Source of the DNA: Hydrogenophaga borbori
Lineage (GTDB): Bacteria > Pseudomonadota > Gammaproteobacteria > Burkholderiales > Burkholderiaceae_C
Length of the DNA: 64,000 bases
Assembly: GCF_003417535.1 (NCBI RefSeq)
Contig: NZ_QVLS01000003.1
Span: forward strand, 1 to 64,000
Direction: 5' to 3'
A program made the translations under genes and the position numbers. The first letter of the stretch is position 1; every line of letters begins with the position of its first letter. Positions 13,078 to 22,943 of the stretch are shown piece by piece. The notes below the pieces were generated by a model, which saw nothing but the letters and a program-made list of their open reading frames with translations, had not been told where the DNA came from and searched no databases.

Positions 13078-13100
13078 CCCCCCGCCGCGCTTGGCGCGCG
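13078..13100 (+). repeat. Fragment of the dispersed palindromic repeat
   Basis: CCCCCCGCCGCGCTTGGCGC and a few more bases right after the bamC stop match only the first ~25 bases of the ~80-bp repeat seen after dapA. Confidence 0.45.
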
Positions 13101-13103
13101 GCC

Positions 13104-13628
13104 TTACAGGCCCAAGGTGGTTGGCGCGAAGGCCGGCCGCCCCTTCATCCACCACTCGTCCAGGCGCTCGTGCAGCGCCACGCGGCGCTCGGGCGCGCGG
13201 CTGGCCACGAGGCTGCAGCGCACCGGGTCCAGACGCTCCAGCGTCCAGTCCGCGGTCCAGATCACGCCGGGCAGCTCGTGCGGCGAGGTCTGTGGCACGG
13301 CGTGGGCCTCGATCAGGTGGGCCCAGGTGGTGCGCCAGGCCGTGAAGCGCGGGTGCAGGGTGCGCAAGGCGCTGAAGTCGCGCGCCAGCAGGCGCATGCG
13401 GCGCCCCCGCTGGGCCCAGGCGTTCAGCGCCGCGATAACCGAGCGCTCCCCGAGCGGCCAGTCGGCGAAGTCATCGTCCACCAGCCAGAGCATCGGCCAG
13501 GCCTGCGAGGCCGCCGCGCCGATGCCCTGGCGCACCGCATCGGCAAAGGCCACGCGCCCGACCAGCCGGCCTTCGGGCAATTCCACCGGGTCGGGCGCGG
13601 GGCTGTCGCGGGCTTCGGCGTCGGACAT
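13104..13628 (-). CDS. Conserved hypothetical protein
   Basis: 174 residues, soluble, no signal peptide. I do not recognise a named domain. It is rich in Trp (a central WLVDDDFADWPLGE stretch, and VIWTADWTLERLDP later) with a basic Arg-rich middle (AQRGRRMRLLARDF). It begins 13 bases after the stop of the ribosomal oxygenase gene and so belongs to the same operon. The link to oxygenase function is positional only. Confidence 0.7.
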   Translation of the reverse strand: MSDAEARDSPAPDPVELPEGRLVGRVAFADAVRQGIGAAASQAWPMLWLVDDDFADWPLGERSVIAALNAWAQRGRRMRLLARDFSALRTLHPRFTAWRTTWAHLIEAHAVPQTSPHELPGVIWTADWTLERLDPVRCSLVASRAPERRVALHERLDEWWMKGRPAFAPTTLGL

Positions 13629-13641
13629 GGGCTTTCCTCGC

Positions 13642-14790
13642 TCACTCGGTGTCGTGGTGCAGCCAGCCGGCCTCGAACCAGTCGGCCAGCACGGCCTGGG
13701 CCTCGGCGCTGGCCCGTCGGGTGTCGTCCGCGCTCAAGCGTCGCTGGTCGGCCAGGCGGCGCATGAGGCGCGCGTCGGCGCCGCCGGCGCGCAGGCCCTC
13801 GCCATTGATGAACACGTGGCGGTCGTCGTACATCATGCGCGTGCGCCGATCCAGCCGCAAGGCGCCGGGCGCCCAGGCGCTGGCGGGCTCGTCGAACCAG
13901 GTGTGGGGCTTGGGCTCGGTCATCACCTCGCCCAGGGCCAGCGCCAGCGCCTCGCGCTCGCCCAGCAGGCGCTGCAGCGCGTCGGCCGCGAAGGCCTGCA
14001 GGCCCTCGGGCAGCCGGGCGGGCTGCGCGGTGGCGGCCTGCGCCGGGTCGCGGTAGAGGGTGTCGTCCTCCAGCGCGTCGGCCATGCGCTGCAGCAGTTC
14101 GCCGGCCAGGCCACCGCGCTGCGGCGCGCGAAAGCCGATCGAGCAGGTCATGCAATCGCCGCCCACGGCCTCGCCGTCGTGCGCCCAGCGCGGTGGCAGG
14201 TAGAGCATGTCGCCGGGCTCCAGCACGAACTCCTCTTCCGGCTCGAAGTGCTGGAGGATCTTGAGCGGCACGCCGGGCCGCAGGCTCAGGTCCTTCTGGC
14301 GGCCGATGCGCCAGCGCCGCCGGCCCGTGGCCTGCAACAGGAAGACGTCGTAGCTGTCGAAGTGCGGACCCACGCCGCCGCCCTCGCTGGCCCAGGACAC
14401 CATGAGGTCGTCCAGCCGCGCGTCGGGCACGAAGCGGAAGCGCTGCAGCAGCGCGTGCGCGGCGTCGCTGTGCAGGTCCACGCCCTGCACCAGCAGCGTC
14501 CAGCGCGGCCGGTTCTGCGGCGGCAGCGCGCGCCGAGCGAACGGGCCGTGGCGCAGACGCCAGCCGGCGCGGGCGTGCTCGACGAGCCGCGACTCGACAC
14601 CCTCCCGCCCGGCCAGCTCGAACAGGGCGGCGCGCGCCAGCGGCGGTTGGAAGCCCGGGATGGCCTGGCGGATCAGCAAGGGCTTCTTCTGCCAGTGGCG
14701 GCGCATGAAGCGCTCGGGGCTGAGGCCGCCGAGCAGGGCCAGCGGTTCGTCGGACAGGGGGGCGGTGCTCGGGCCGGTGTTGGGGCTCAT
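13642..14790 (-). CDS. roxA: JmjC/cupin ribosomal oxygenase, YcfD-like (L16 arginine hydroxylase)
   Basis: 382 residues, as in E. coli YcfD/RoxA, which hydroxylates an Arg of ribosomal protein L16 using Fe(II) and 2-oxoglutarate. The iron triad is visible: His and Asp in GPHFDSYDVFLLQ (HxD) and the distal His in LPPRWAHDGEAVG. The N-terminus RRHWQKKPLLIRQAIPGF is the family hallmark. The C-terminal part holds the dimerisation and winged-helix regions. On the minus strand GACAAT lies exactly six bases before the ATG, predicting a leaderless mRNA; the promoter overlaps that of the divergent slyD-like gene. Confidence 0.9.
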   Translation of the reverse strand: MSPNTGPSTAPLSDEPLALLGGLSPERFMRRHWQKKPLLIRQAIPGFQPPLARAALFELAGREGVESRLVEHARAGWRLRHGPFARRALPPQNRPRWTLLVQGVDLHSDAAHALLQRFRFVPDARLDDLMVSWASEGGGVGPHFDSYDVFLLQATGRRRWRIGRQKDLSLRPGVPLKILQHFEPEEEFVLEPGDMLYLPPRWAHDGEAVGGDCMTCSIGFRAPQRGGLAGELLQRMADALEDDTLYRDPAQAATAQPARLPEGLQAFAADALQRLLGEREALALALGEVMTEPKPHTWFDEPASAWAPGALRLDRRTRMMYDDRHVFINGEGLRAGGADARLMRRLADQRRLSADDTRRASAEAQAVLADWFEAGWLHHDTE

Positions 14791-14792
14791 GG

Positions 14793-14802
14793 GAGAATTG
14801 TC
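14793..14802. promoter_or_regulatory. Overlapping divergent -10 boxes of roxA and slyD-like gene
   Basis: The two ATGs are only 14 bases apart. Plus strand GAGAAT (14793-14798) and minus strand GACAAT (14802-14797) overlap around a central AATT, each ending six bases from its ATG. Any -35 contacts must lie inside the opposite coding sequence. For the plus gene GGGAG could also serve as a Shine-Dalgarno, so leaderless expression is surer for roxA. Confidence 0.5.
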
Positions 14803-14804
14803 CG

Positions 14805-15368
14805 ATGAAATCCGACGCCGCTTCCCCGATGGCCGTGACGCCCCAGTGCGTCGTGGCGCTCTCCTGGACCCTGAAGGACACGCTGGGCGAGGAACTCGAC
14901 GTGCTGGAGGAGCCGGTCGAGTTCCTCGTCGGCGGCAACGACCTGCTCGGCAAGATCGAAGAGGCCCTGCAGGGCCACGTGGCCGGCGACACGCTGGACT
15001 TGCACCTGGAGCCGCTCGACGCCTTCGGCGACTACGACGACCAGCTGCTGTTCCTGGAGCCGCGCGACCGCTTCCCCGAGCAGCTGGAAGAGGGCATGGG
15101 CTTCGAGGGCCTGCCCCCCGGCTGCAACCCCGCCGCGCCGCGCGACCGCCTCTTCTTCGTGAGCGACATCTACCCCGACCACGTGGTGCTCGACGGCAAC
15201 CACCCGCTCGCGGGCATCGCCATCCGCATCCACCTCAAGCTGCACGCGGTGCGCGAGGCCACGGAGGAAGAGATCGGTCAGGGCACGCTGGGGGCGGGCT
15301 TCTTTCGCACCCAGCTCGACGTGACGGACCCGGCGCAGTCGCCGCCGGTCCCGCCGACCCTGCACTGA
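14805..15368 (+). CDS. FKBP-type peptidyl-prolyl isomerase, SlyD-like
   Basis: 187 residues. The FKBP and insert-in-flap layout of SlyD is clear: VALSWTLKDTLGEELD at the N-terminus, then the GKIEEALQGHVAGDTLDL flap, the DPEDAFGDYDDQL-like hydrophobic loop, and DHVVLDGNHPLAGIAIRI with the REATEEEIGQG ending. The His/Cys-rich C-terminal metal tail of E. coli SlyD is absent; instead there is a short Pro-rich end. Cytosolic folding helper or chaperone. Divergent from roxA with a 14-base gap. Confidence 0.85.
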   Translation: MKSDAASPMAVTPQCVVALSWTLKDTLGEELDVLEEPVEFLVGGNDLLGKIEEALQGHVAGDTLDLHLEPLDAFGDYDDQLLFLEPRDRFPEQLEEGMGFEGLPPGCNPAAPRDRLFFVSDIYPDHVVLDGNHPLAGIAIRIHLKLHAVREATEEEIGQGTLGAGFFRTQLDVTDPAQSPPVPPTLH

Positions 15369-15373
15369 CAAGA

Positions 15374-15452
15374 AACACCCCCGCCGCGCTTCGCGCCCCC
15401 CTCAAGGGGGCGGCGCCTGCGGCCCGGCAAAGCCGGTTCCGCGGCGCCTCTT
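15374..15452 (+). repeat. Palindromic dispersed repeat, copy 2
   Basis: Begins a few bases after the slyD-like stop. Shares with copy 1 the CCGCCGCGCTTCGCGC start, the CCCCCTCAAGGGGG palindrome and the GGCAAAGCC..TTCCGCGG end, with scattered differences. Confidence 0.75.
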
Positions 15453-15481
15453 GGTTGCGTGGCTGGTGCGGCGGAAGTTTT

Positions 15482-15931
15482 TCAGCCTCGTCCCGTCGAG
15501 CCGTAGCCGCCCGCGCCGCGGGCGCTCTCGGCCGCGAAGTCGTCGACCACGTTGAAGCGCGCCTGCACCACGGGCACGATGACCATCTGCGCCAGGCGCT
15601 CCATGGGCTCGATGGTGAAGGCCACGTCGCTGCGGTTCCAGGCGCTCACCATGAGCTGGCCCTGGTAGTCGCTGTCGATCAGGCCAACGAGGTTGCCCAG
15701 CACGATGCCGTGTTTGTGGCCCAGGCCCGAGCGCGGCAGGATCAGCGCCGCGTAGCCCGGGTCGGCCAGGTGGATGGCCAGGCCGGTGGGCACCAGTTGC
15801 CAGGCGTTGGGCGCCAGGTGCAGCGGGGCGTCCAGGCAGGCGCGCAGGTCCAGCCCGGCGCTGCCCGGCGTGGCGTAGGCGGGCAACTGGCCCGCCATGC
15901 GCGGGTCGAGGATCTTGACGTCGATCTGCAT
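15482..15931 (-). CDS. dut: dUTP diphosphatase
   Basis: 149 residues, standard for trimeric dUTPases. It converts dUTP to dUMP, keeping uracil out of DNA and feeding dTMP synthesis. Motifs: GSAGLDLRA (1), [12 protein letters not shown] (2), [11 protein letters not shown] (3, with catalytic Asp), [11 protein letters not shown] (4) and the C-terminal [12 protein letters not shown] (5), the flexible arm that closes over the active site. It starts 10 bases after the stop of the TRAP large permease. Confidence 0.96.
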   Translation of the reverse strand: MQIDVKILDPRMAGQLPAYATPGSAGLDLRACLDAPLHLAPNAWQLVPTGLAIHLADPGYAALILPRSGLGHKHGIVLGNLVGLIDSDYQGQLMVSAWNRSDVAFTIEPMERLAQMVIVPVVQARFNVVDDFAAESARGAGGYGSTGRG

Positions 15932-15941
15932 GCGCTCGGTC

Positions 15942-17741
15942 TCAGTTGCCTTTGGGTTTCAGCGCGTCTTCCAGCGCCTTGTTCGGGTCGACCTCCGCCG
16001 GCGCCGCTTCTTCTGGCTCGGGCTTGAGCCCGTCGGCGGACGGCTCTGCCGACGGCGTCTCTTCCTCCGTGCCGTAGCCGCTGTCCTCGGACGGCGGCGC
16101 CATCTCGCGCAGCATCTCCTGCACGGTCGCGTTGTCCACCTTGACGGGTTTGCCCAGGCTGCCGACCACGATGCCCGGGTTGAGCATGACCACGGCGACC
16201 ATGATCAGTTGAAGGACGATGAAGGCGATCGAGCCCTTGTAGATCTGCGCCGTGGTGACCGCCGGGATCAGCTGACCGGTGACCTTGTCCGTGTAGTCCT
16301 GGCGCGCGGCGACGCTGCGCAGGTAGAACAGCGCGAAGCCGAAGGGCGGCGTGAGGAAGGAGGTCTGCATGTTCATCGCGAGGATCACGCCGAACCAGAT
16401 CAGGTTGATGTCCAGGCTCTGGGCCACGGGCACCAGCAACGGCACCACGATGAAGGCGATCTCGAAGAAGTCGATGAACATGCCCAGCACGAATACCAGG
16501 AAGTTCACGACGATCAGGAAGCCTATCTGTCCGCCGGGCAGCTTGTCGAACAGGTGCTCGACCCAGATGTGGCCATCGGCGGCGTTGAAGGTGAAGCTGA
16601 AGACCGTGGAGCCGATCAGGATGAACAGCACGAAGATGGACAGCTTGGTGGTGCTCTCCAGCGCTTCGCGCAGCAGCTGGAGGCTCAGCGTGCGCCGGCC
16701 CGCGGCCATGATGAGGGCGCCCAGCGCGCCCATGGCGCCGCCTTCGGTGGGCGTGGCCACGCCCAGGAAGATGGTGCCCAGCACGAGGAAGATCAGCACC
16801 AGCGGCGGGATGAGCACGAAGGTGACCTGCTCGGCCAGGCGCGAGAGCAGGCCCAGGCGAAACAGGCGGTTGAGCAGCGCCAGCACCAGCGCGAGCACCG
16901 ATGCGACGCTGATGGACATGATCACCACCTCGTCGCCACCGGGCGCCATCTGGCGACCGATCAGGGGGTTGATGATGGCCTCGTGGTTGCGGGCCCAGAT
17001 CCAGCCGGCCACCGCGCAGATCACCAGCAGCACCAGCAGCGAGCGGTGGCCCGAGGCGCCGCTGGGCTCCGAGTAGATGCGCGCTTCCTTGGGCAGCGCC
17101 GGCACCCACTTGGGCAGCACGATGGCCACCACGGCAATGAACAACAGGTACAGGCCCACGAGCATCAGACCCGGGACCAGCGCGCCGGCGTACATGTCGC
17201 CCACCGAACGGCCCATCTGGTCGGCCAGCACGATCAGCACCAGCGAGGGGGGGATGGCCTGCGCCAAGGTGCCCGAGGCCGTGATGGTGCCCATGGCGAT
17301 GGTGCGGTTGTACCCGTAGCGCAGCATGATGGGCAGCGAGATCAGGCCCATGGAGATCACGGCGGCGGCGACCACGCCGGTGGTGGCCGCGAGCAGCGCG
17401 CCCACGAGAATCACCGCCACGGCCAGGCCACCGCGCACCGGGCCGAACACCTGGGCCACGGTCGACAGCAGCGCCTCGGCCATGCGGCTGCGCTCCAGGA
17501 TGATGCCCATGAGTGTGAAGAACGGGATGGCCAGCAGCGTCTCGTTCTGCATGATCCCGAACACGCGCAGCGGCAGGGCCTGGAATAGGCCGGACGGAAA
17601 GAGCCCGATCTCCATGCCGACGTAGCCGAAGAACAGGCCTGTGGCCGCGAGGGCGAAGGCGACCGGGAAGCCCGACAGCAGGAAGGCCAGCAGGCCACCG
17701 AACAGCAAGGGCACAAAATTGTGGGTGAGGAATTCGACCAT
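15942..17741 (-). CDS. TRAP transporter large permease (DctM type)
   Basis: 599 residues, mostly hydrophobic with about 12-13 membrane segments, longer than usual DctM (about 430). Extra material includes a loop near residues 190-260 and a charged, Glu/Pro-rich C-terminus of about 60 residues. It is the Na+-coupled channel subunit that works with DctQ and the binding protein. The ATG at 17741 (MVEFLTHNF) is taken as start; a TTG five codons upstream overlaps dctQ. It follows dctQ by 11 bases. Confidence 0.93.
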   Translation of the reverse strand: MVEFLTHNFVPLLFGGLLAFLLSGFPVAFALAATGLFFGYVGMEIGLFPSGLFQALPLRVFGIMQNETLLAIPFFTLMGIILERSRMAEALLSTVAQVFGPVRGGLAVAVILVGALLAATTGVVAAAVISMGLISLPIMLRYGYNRTIAMGTITASGTLAQAIPPSLVLIVLADQMGRSVGDMYAGALVPGLMLVGLYLLFIAVVAIVLPKWVPALPKEARIYSEPSGASGHRSLLVLLVICAVAGWIWARNHEAIINPLIGRQMAPGGDEVVIMSISVASVLALVLALLNRLFRLGLLSRLAEQVTFVLIPPLVLIFLVLGTIFLGVATPTEGGAMGALGALIMAAGRRTLSLQLLREALESTTKLSIFVLFILIGSTVFSFTFNAADGHIWVEHLFDKLPGGQIGFLIVVNFLVFVLGMFIDFFEIAFIVVPLLVPVAQSLDINLIWFGVILAMNMQTSFLTPPFGFALFYLRSVAARQDYTDKVTGQLIPAVTTAQIYKGSIAFIVLQLIMVAVVMLNPGIVVGSLGKPVKVDNATVQEMLREMAPPSEDSGYGTEEETPSAEPSADGLKPEPEEAAPAEVDPNKALEDALKPKGN

Positions 17742-17752
17742 GGTGCGCTCGC

Positions 17753-18349
17753 TCAAGCCTTCTTATGGGAGGCGGTGTCGGCCTCGGACATTTCTCGCAC
17801 CAGGAAATCGGCCTCTTCGGGCTCCTTGTGGGCCAGCACGTCGGGGCCTCGGCCGCTCAGAAACGCCGCGCGCTTGACGATCTCGGAGCAACCCTGCAAC
17901 AGCAGGATGGCAAAACCCAGCGGAATCAGCAGGTACACCGGCCAGCGGATGAGGCCACCGGCGTTGGACGACATCTCGCCCGACGCCCAGGCGCGCGCGA
18001 ACACTGGCCACCCTTCATACATCATGAGCAGGCACAGCGGCGCGAGGAAGATGACGATGCCGAGGATGTCCACCCAGTTGCGTTGGCGCGCGCTGAACTT
18101 GGAGGACAGGAAGTCGATGCGCACGTGCGCGTTGCGCAGGAAGGCGTAGCCGCCGCCCAGCAGGAACACCGCGGCGAACAGGTACCACTGCACCTCCAGC
18201 CAGGCGTTGGAGCTGGTGCCGAACACCTTGCGGACGATGGCGTTGACCGCGCTGATGAGCGTGGCCGCGAGAACGAACCACATCATCAGCCGGCCGATGC
18301 GGTCGTTGATGGCGTCGATGAATCGAGAGATCGAAAGTAAGGCTTGCAT
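17753..18349 (-). CDS. TRAP transporter small permease (DctQ type)
   Basis: 198 residues with four hydrophobic helices and the conserved EVQWYLFAAVFLLGGGYAFLRNAHVRID region typical of DctQ, the scaffold subunit for DctM. The ATG at 18349 (MQALLSISRF) is preferred because upstream in-frame codons read a low-complexity Arg/His/Pro stretch. Located downstream of the binding-protein gene but separated from it by an intrinsic terminator, so it should be expressed at a lower level than dctP. Confidence 0.9.
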   Translation of the reverse strand: MQALLSISRFIDAINDRIGRLMMWFVLAATLISAVNAIVRKVFGTSSNAWLEVQWYLFAAVFLLGGGYAFLRNAHVRIDFLSSKFSARQRNWVDILGIVIFLAPLCLLMMYEGWPVFARAWASGEMSSNAGGLIRWPVYLLIPLGFAILLLQGCSEIVKRAAFLSGRGPDVLAHKEPEEADFLVREMSEADTASHKKA

Positions 18350-18450
18350 GTGAACCCCATGGGTATGGGCGTGGGCCGCGCGGCGGTGGCCGCTTGGCCG
18401 GGGGCCCCGCGGGCGTGTCACCCGCGGGACAGGGGCCACGAAGGCCCGAG

Positions 18451-18474
18451 AAAAAAACCCCGCCGTGGCGGGGT
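18451..18474 (-). terminator. Intrinsic terminator/attenuator between dctP and dctQ
   Basis: On the minus strand a CCCCGCC/GGCGGGG hairpin (18458-18473) is followed by seven T (18457-18451). It lies 24 bases after the dctP stop and before dctQ, so it probably lets only part of the transcription continue into the permease genes. Confidence 0.75.
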
Positions 18475-18497
18475 GCCGGCCCGGGGGCCGGCGAGGC

Positions 18498-19577
18498 TCA
18501 GAGCTTAGCCGATTGCATGTAGCGGTCGAACTGGGCCTCGGTGAAGCGGAACCACAGGTTCTGGTCCCGGCGGAAGTTCGAATAGTCGGCGTAGATCTTC
18601 TTCCAGTGGGGGTTGGAGGCGTTGAGCTCCTCGTACAGGCCCATGGACTCCTTGAAGGCCAGGTCCATGATCGGCTTGGGGAAGGCCAGCACCTTCGCGC
18701 CGCCGGCCACCAGGCGCTTGAGGGCCGCGGGGTTGCGCGCGTCGTAGCGGGCCTGCATCACCGTGTGGGCGTGCGAGGCGGCGTTCTCGACCATGGCCTT
18801 GTGCTCGGCCGACAGGCCGTTGTAGGCGGCCTTGTTGACGTAGAACTCGAGCTGCGCGCCACCCTCCCACCAGCCCGGGTAGTAGTAGTTCTTGGCGACC
18901 TTCTGAAAGCCCAGCTTCTCGTCGTCGTACGGGCCCACCCATTCGGTGGCGTCGATGGTGCCCTTCTCCAGCGCCTGGTAGATCTCGCCGCCGGGGATGT
19001 TCTGCGGCACACCGCCCATGCGCGTGAGCACCTGGCCGGCGAAGCCGCCGATGCGCATCTTCAGGCCCTTGATGTCGGCCGCGGTCTTGATTTCCTTGCG
19101 GTACCAGCCGCCCATCTGCGCGCCGGTGTTGCCGCCGGGGAAATCGACGATGTTGTATTGGTCGTAGAACTCACGGAACAGCTTGAGGCCGTTGCCGTCG
19201 TACATCCAGGCCGTGAGCTGTCGGCTGTTCAGGCCGAAAGGAATGGCGGTGGCCATGGCGAAGGTCGGGTCCTTGCCGAAGAAGTAGTAGGGCGCCGTGT
19301 GGCCCATCTCCACCGTGCCGGCCTGCACCGCGTCGACGACGCCGAGCGCCGGCACCAGTTCGCCCGGCGCGTGCACGCTGACCTCGAACTTGCCGCCCGA
19401 CATCGCCTTGATGCTGGTGGCGAAGACGTCGGCGGCGCCGTGGATGGTGTCCAGCGCCTTGGGGAAGCTGGATGTCAGGCGCCAGCGGATGGTGGCCTGG
19501 GCGTGCACCGCAGGCGCGATGCCGGCGGCGAGCACGCCGGCGACTCCGGCATGCCGGATGAGAGAACGACGGTCCAT
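18498..19577 (-). CDS. TRAP transporter solute-binding protein (DctP, TakP-like)
   Basis: 359 residues. The N-terminus MDRRSLIRHAGVAGVLAAG followed by AVHAQA is an exported signal, with twin Arg suggestive of Tat. The mature part resembles the TakP/mannitol-chloroaromatic group: FGLNSRQLTAWMY and GTIDATEWVGPYDDEKLGF are hallmark stretches; TakP binds 2-oxo acids through a sodium ion, so an organic acid ligand is likely. ATG 19577 chosen from the signal peptide. A TAGAAT -10 is on the minus strand at 19649-19644. Confidence 0.93.
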   Translation of the reverse strand: MDRRSLIRHAGVAGVLAAGIAPAVHAQATIRWRLTSSFPKALDTIHGAADVFATSIKAMSGGKFEVSVHAPGELVPALGVVDAVQAGTVEMGHTAPYYFFGKDPTFAMATAIPFGLNSRQLTAWMYDGNGLKLFREFYDQYNIVDFPGGNTGAQMGGWYRKEIKTAADIKGLKMRIGGFAGQVLTRMGGVPQNIPGGEIYQALEKGTIDATEWVGPYDDEKLGFQKVAKNYYYPGWWEGGAQLEFYVNKAAYNGLSAEHKAMVENAASHAHTVMQARYDARNPAALKRLVAGGAKVLAFPKPIMDLAFKESMGLYEELNASNPHWKKIYADYSNFRRDQNLWFRFTEAQFDRYMQSAKL

Positions 19578-19747
19578 GTGTTTCAACTCCGTGGTGGTTA
19601 TGTCGGCCCGCCACTGCGTGCGGGCGCCCCAGAGGGCCACGGAATTCTAGAAATCGACCCCGCGCTCACCTCGGGGGTTTTCCCTCGAAGCGAGGGCTTG
19701 CCCGGGGGAAGCGTTCAGCCTGGCGTCAGGCTGAGCGCGGCCGGGAA

Positions 19748-21655
19748 TCAGGCTACGACCTTCAGGCCCGACGCACCGTCCAGGAGCGCGCCGAAGCGCT
19801 CGCGCACGCTGCGCTCGATGCCGGCGGCGTCCAGGCCCTGCAGGGACAGCAGCTTGGCCGGGTCGCCGTGCTCGATGAAGCTGTCGGGCAGGCCCAGCGC
19901 CAGCACCGGCAGCGCCAGGCCCTCGGCCTGCAGCGCCTCCATCACGGCGCTGCCGGCGCCGCCCATGACGCAGCCCTCTTCCACCGTGACGATGGCCTCG
20001 TGCGTGCGCGCGATCTCGCGCAGCAGGTCGGTGTCGAGTGGCTTGGCCCAGCGCATGTTCGCCACCGTGGCACCCAGCCGCTCGGCCGCGCCAAGCGCCG
20101 GGTAGAGCAGCGTGCCGAAGGCCAGGATGGCCACGCGGCGGCCCTTGCGGCGCAGCTCGCCCTTGCCGAAGGGCAGGCCGTCCAGGCCCTCGGGCTGGGC
20201 CGCCCCCACGCCCGCGCCGCGCGGGTAGCGCACGGCCACTGGATGGTCCTGCGCGAAAGCGGTGGACAGCAGCTGGCGGCACTCGGCCTCGTCGGCCGGG
20301 CAGGCCACCGACACCTGGGGAATGCAGCGCAGGTAGGCGATGTCGTAGGCGCCCGCGTGCGTGGCGCCGTCGGCGCCCACCAGGCCCGCGCGGTCCAGCG
20401 CGAAGACGACCGGCAGGTTCTGCAGCGCCACGTCGTGGATGAGCTGGTCGTAGGCGCGCTGCAGGAAGGTGGAGTAGATGGCCACCACCGGCTTGAGGCC
20501 CTCGCAGGCCAGGCCGGCCGCGAAGGTCACGGCGTGCTGCTCGGCGATGCCGACGTCGAAGTAGCGGTCGGGGAAGCGGCGCTGGAACTCGACCATGCCC
20601 GAGCCCTCGCGCATGGCCGGCGTGATGCCGACCAGGCGCGAATCGGCCGCGGCCATGTCGCACAGCCACTGGCCGAAGACCTGCGTGAAGGTGGCCTTGG
20701 GCGGCGTGGCGGGCTTGGTCAGGCCCACGGCCGGATCGAACTTGCCGGGGCCGTGGTAAGCCACCGGGTCGGCCTCGGCGAGCTTGTAGCCCTGGCCCTT
20801 CTTGGTGACCACGTGCAGGAATTGCGGGCCCTCGTGGGCGTCCATGAGCTGGCGGATGTTCTCCAGCGTGGGGATCAGCGAGTCGAGGTCGTGGCCGTCG
20901 ATGGGGCCGATGTAGTTGAAGCCGAACTTCTCGAACAGCGTGGCCGGCACCACCATGCCCTTGGCCTGCTGCTCGAAGCGCTTGGCCAGCTCGAACAGCG
21001 GCGGCGCGCCCTTGAGCACCTGCTTGCCCACGTGCTTGGCGGCGGCGTAGAACTGCCCGCTCATGAGCTGCGCGAGGTAGCGGTTGAGCGCGCCCACGGG
21101 TGGCGAGATCGACATGTCGTTGTCGTTGAGCACGACCAGCAGCTTGCCGTCGGCCACGCCGGCGTTGTTCAGGGCCTCGAAGGCCATGCCGGCGGTCATG
21201 GCGCCGTCGCCGATGATGGCCACGGCGCGGCGGTCCTCGCCCTTGGCCTTGGCCGCGAGGGCCATGCCCAGCGCGGCCGAGATGCTGGTGGACGAGTGGG
21301 CGGTGCCGAAGGTGTCGTACTCGCTCTCGTCGCGGCGCGGGAAGCCGCTGATGCCGCCGAGCTGGCGCAGCGTGTCCATGCGGTCGCGCCGGCCGGTGAG
21401 GATCTTGTGCGGGTAGGTCTGGTGGCCGACGTCCCACACCAGCCGGTCCTCGGGTGTGTTGAAGACGTAGTGCAGCGCGATGGTGAGTTCGACCGTGCCG
21501 AGGTTGGAGCTCAGGTGCCCGCCGGTGCGCGCCACGCTGTTCAGCAGGAACTGCCGCAGCTCGTCCGCCAGCGGCTTGAGCTGCAGGCGCGTGAGCTGGC
21601 GCAGCTGCGCCGGCGATGAGATGGTGTCGAGCAAGGCGGTGATCGGTGCGTTCAT
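19748..21655 (-). CDS. dxs: 1-deoxy-D-xylulose-5-phosphate synthase
   Basis: 635 residues, normal length. It joins pyruvate and glyceraldehyde 3-phosphate with thiamine diphosphate, the first committed step of the MEP isoprenoid route. Visible: [14 protein letters not shown] near the N-terminus, the ThDP/Mg motif [16 protein letters not shown] (residues about 152-167), the pyrimidine-binding half with [18 protein letters not shown], and the transketolase C-terminal domain. Directly downstream of ispA and xseB, the usual xseB-ispA-dxs operon of proteobacteria. Confidence 0.97.
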   Translation of the reverse strand: MNAPITALLDTISSPAQLRQLTRLQLKPLADELRQFLLNSVARTGGHLSSNLGTVELTIALHYVFNTPEDRLVWDVGHQTYPHKILTGRRDRMDTLRQLGGISGFPRRDESEYDTFGTAHSSTSISAALGMALAAKAKGEDRRAVAIIGDGAMTAGMAFEALNNAGVADGKLLVVLNDNDMSISPPVGALNRYLAQLMSGQFYAAAKHVGKQVLKGAPPLFELAKRFEQQAKGMVVPATLFEKFGFNYIGPIDGHDLDSLIPTLENIRQLMDAHEGPQFLHVVTKKGQGYKLAEADPVAYHGPGKFDPAVGLTKPATPPKATFTQVFGQWLCDMAAADSRLVGITPAMREGSGMVEFQRRFPDRYFDVGIAEQHAVTFAAGLACEGLKPVVAIYSTFLQRAYDQLIHDVALQNLPVVFALDRAGLVGADGATHAGAYDIAYLRCIPQVSVACPADEAECRQLLSTAFAQDHPVAVRYPRGAGVGAAQPEGLDGLPFGKGELRRKGRRVAILAFGTLLYPALGAAERLGATVANMRWAKPLDTDLLREIARTHEAIVTVEEGCVMGGAGSAVMEALQAEGLALPVLALGLPDSFIEHGDPAKLLSLQGLDAAGIERSVRERFGALLDGASGLKVVA

Positions 21656-21688
21656 GGAGCGTCGTCGTTCACGGACGGTTCTCGGGCC

Positions 21689-22591
21689 TCAGCTGGCGCG
21701 GTGGGCCACCCAGTCGGCCAGGGCATGCAGCGTGCCAGGCCGCTCGAGGCCGCTGCGGTCCAGCGCGGCGTGGGCGCGCGCCAGCACATTGTCGGCATAG
21801 GTCTGGGCCGGTCCCAGCCCCATGAGCGACACGAAGGTGGGCTTGTCGGCCGCGGCGTCCTTGCCCGCGGTCTTGCCCAGTGTGGCCGAATCGGCGGTGA
21901 CGTCGAGGATGTCGTCGACCACCTGGAAGGCCAGGCCGACGCAGGCGCCGTAGTCGGCGAGCGCGGCCAGGGTGTCTCGCGCCACGGCGCCGGTGGCCGC
22001 GCCCATGGTGACGCTGGCCTGCAGCAAGGCGCCGGTCTTGCGCCGGTGCATGGCCTCCAGCTGGCGCTGGTCCAGCGCGATGCCCACGCTGGCCAGGTCC
22101 ACCGCCTGGCCGCCGGCCATGCCGTCGGCCCCGGCGGCCAGGGCCAGCAGGCGGCACAGGCGCGCGCTCATGGCGTCGCCCAGGCTGCCATCGCCGGGCA
22201 CCAGCAGCTCGAAGGCCAGGGCCTGCAGGGCGTCGCCCGCGAGCAGGGCCTGGGCCTCGCCGAACTGGACGTGCACCGTGGGCTTGCCCCGGCGCAGCAC
22301 GTCGTTGTCCATGCAGGGCATGTCGTCGTGCACCAGGGAGTAGGCGTGAATGAGTTCCACCGCGCAGGCGGCGCGCATCGCGGCGTCGGCCTGGCCGCCC
22401 ACGGCCTCGCAGGTGGCCAGCACCAACAGCGGGCGCAGGCGCTTGCCGCCGTCGAGCACGGCATAGCGCATGGCCTCGCCCAGGCCAGCGGGGGCGTCCA
22501 GGGGCACCCAGCCCGACAGCGCCTGCTCCACCGCGGCCTGCTGCGCACCGCGCCACTGCACGAAGGTCTGGTCCAGCACCGCGCTCGTCAT
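21689..22591 (-). CDS. ispA: Polyprenyl (farnesyl) diphosphate synthase
   Basis: 300 residues. Chain-elongating prenyltransferase making farnesyl diphosphate from IPP and DMAPP. First Asp-rich motif DDMPCMDND (DDxxxxD form typical of IspA) and second motif DDILD are both present, as is GGKRLRP near the N-terminus. Its start codon overlaps the xseB stop (ATGA). It feeds on the product chain begun by dxs in the same operon. Confidence 0.95.
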   Translation of the reverse strand: MTSAVLDQTFVQWRGAQQAAVEQALSGWVPLDAPAGLGEAMRYAVLDGGKRLRPLLVLATCEAVGGQADAAMRAACAVELIHAYSLVHDDMPCMDNDVLRRGKPTVHVQFGEAQALLAGDALQALAFELLVPGDGSLGDAMSARLCRLLALAAGADGMAGGQAVDLASVGIALDQRQLEAMHRRKTGALLQASVTMGAATGAVARDTLAALADYGACVGLAFQVVDDILDVTADSATLGKTAGKDAAADKPTFVSLMGLGPAQTYADNVLARAHAALDRSGLERPGTLHALADWVAHRAS

Positions 22592-22839
22592 TCGGCCTCC
22601 CAGGGCTTGCTCTGCCCGGCCTCGAACACCTGGATCTGCTGCTCCACCGCCTGCAGGCGGTCGCGACAGAAGGCCAGCAGCTCGGCGCCGCGCTGGTAGC
22701 GCGAGAGCAGTTGGTCAAGGGGCAGCTGGCCGGCGTCGAGCTGGGCAACGAGCTGTTCCAGCTCCTGCAGCGCGGCCTCATAGCTGGGCGCCACGGGCGG
22801 TGTCTCGGCGGGGGCCTTGCGGGCGGGCGGTGGCGTCAT
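22588..22839 (-). CDS. xseB: Exodeoxyribonuclease VII small subunit
   Basis: 83 residues, with the XseB signature [19 protein letters not shown] and [22 protein letters not shown], a two-helix coiled hairpin. Several XseB copies bind one XseA in ExoVII, which degrades single-stranded DNA. ATG 22839 is chosen by the start of the conserved part; the frame is open upstream but that stretch is the control region shared with the divergent oxygenase gene. A TAAAAT-like -10 lies on the minus strand near 22890. First gene of xseB-ispA-dxs. Confidence 0.92.
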   Translation of the reverse strand: MTPPPARKAPAETPPVAPSYEAALQELEQLVAQLDAGQLPLDQLLSRYQRGAELLAFCRDRLQAVEQQIQVFEAGQSKPWEAE

Positions 22840-22926
22840 GGGCCTCGTGGGAAAGAAACCCCTGGGGGGCATTCGAGACAAAGCGGTCATTTTAGCGAGG
22901 GGGCATTTCCGCCGCCCCACGCCCGA

Positions 22927-22943
22927 TGTACCCCAGGGGTACA
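22927..22943. promoter_or_regulatory. Perfect palindrome over the -10 of the Rieske oxygenase gene
   Basis: TGTACCCCAGGGGTACA is an 8+1+8 perfect palindrome. Its right end merges with TACAAT (22940-22945), the likely -10 box of the oxygenase gene, so a dimeric repressor bound here would block RNA polymerase. Confidence 0.5.
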
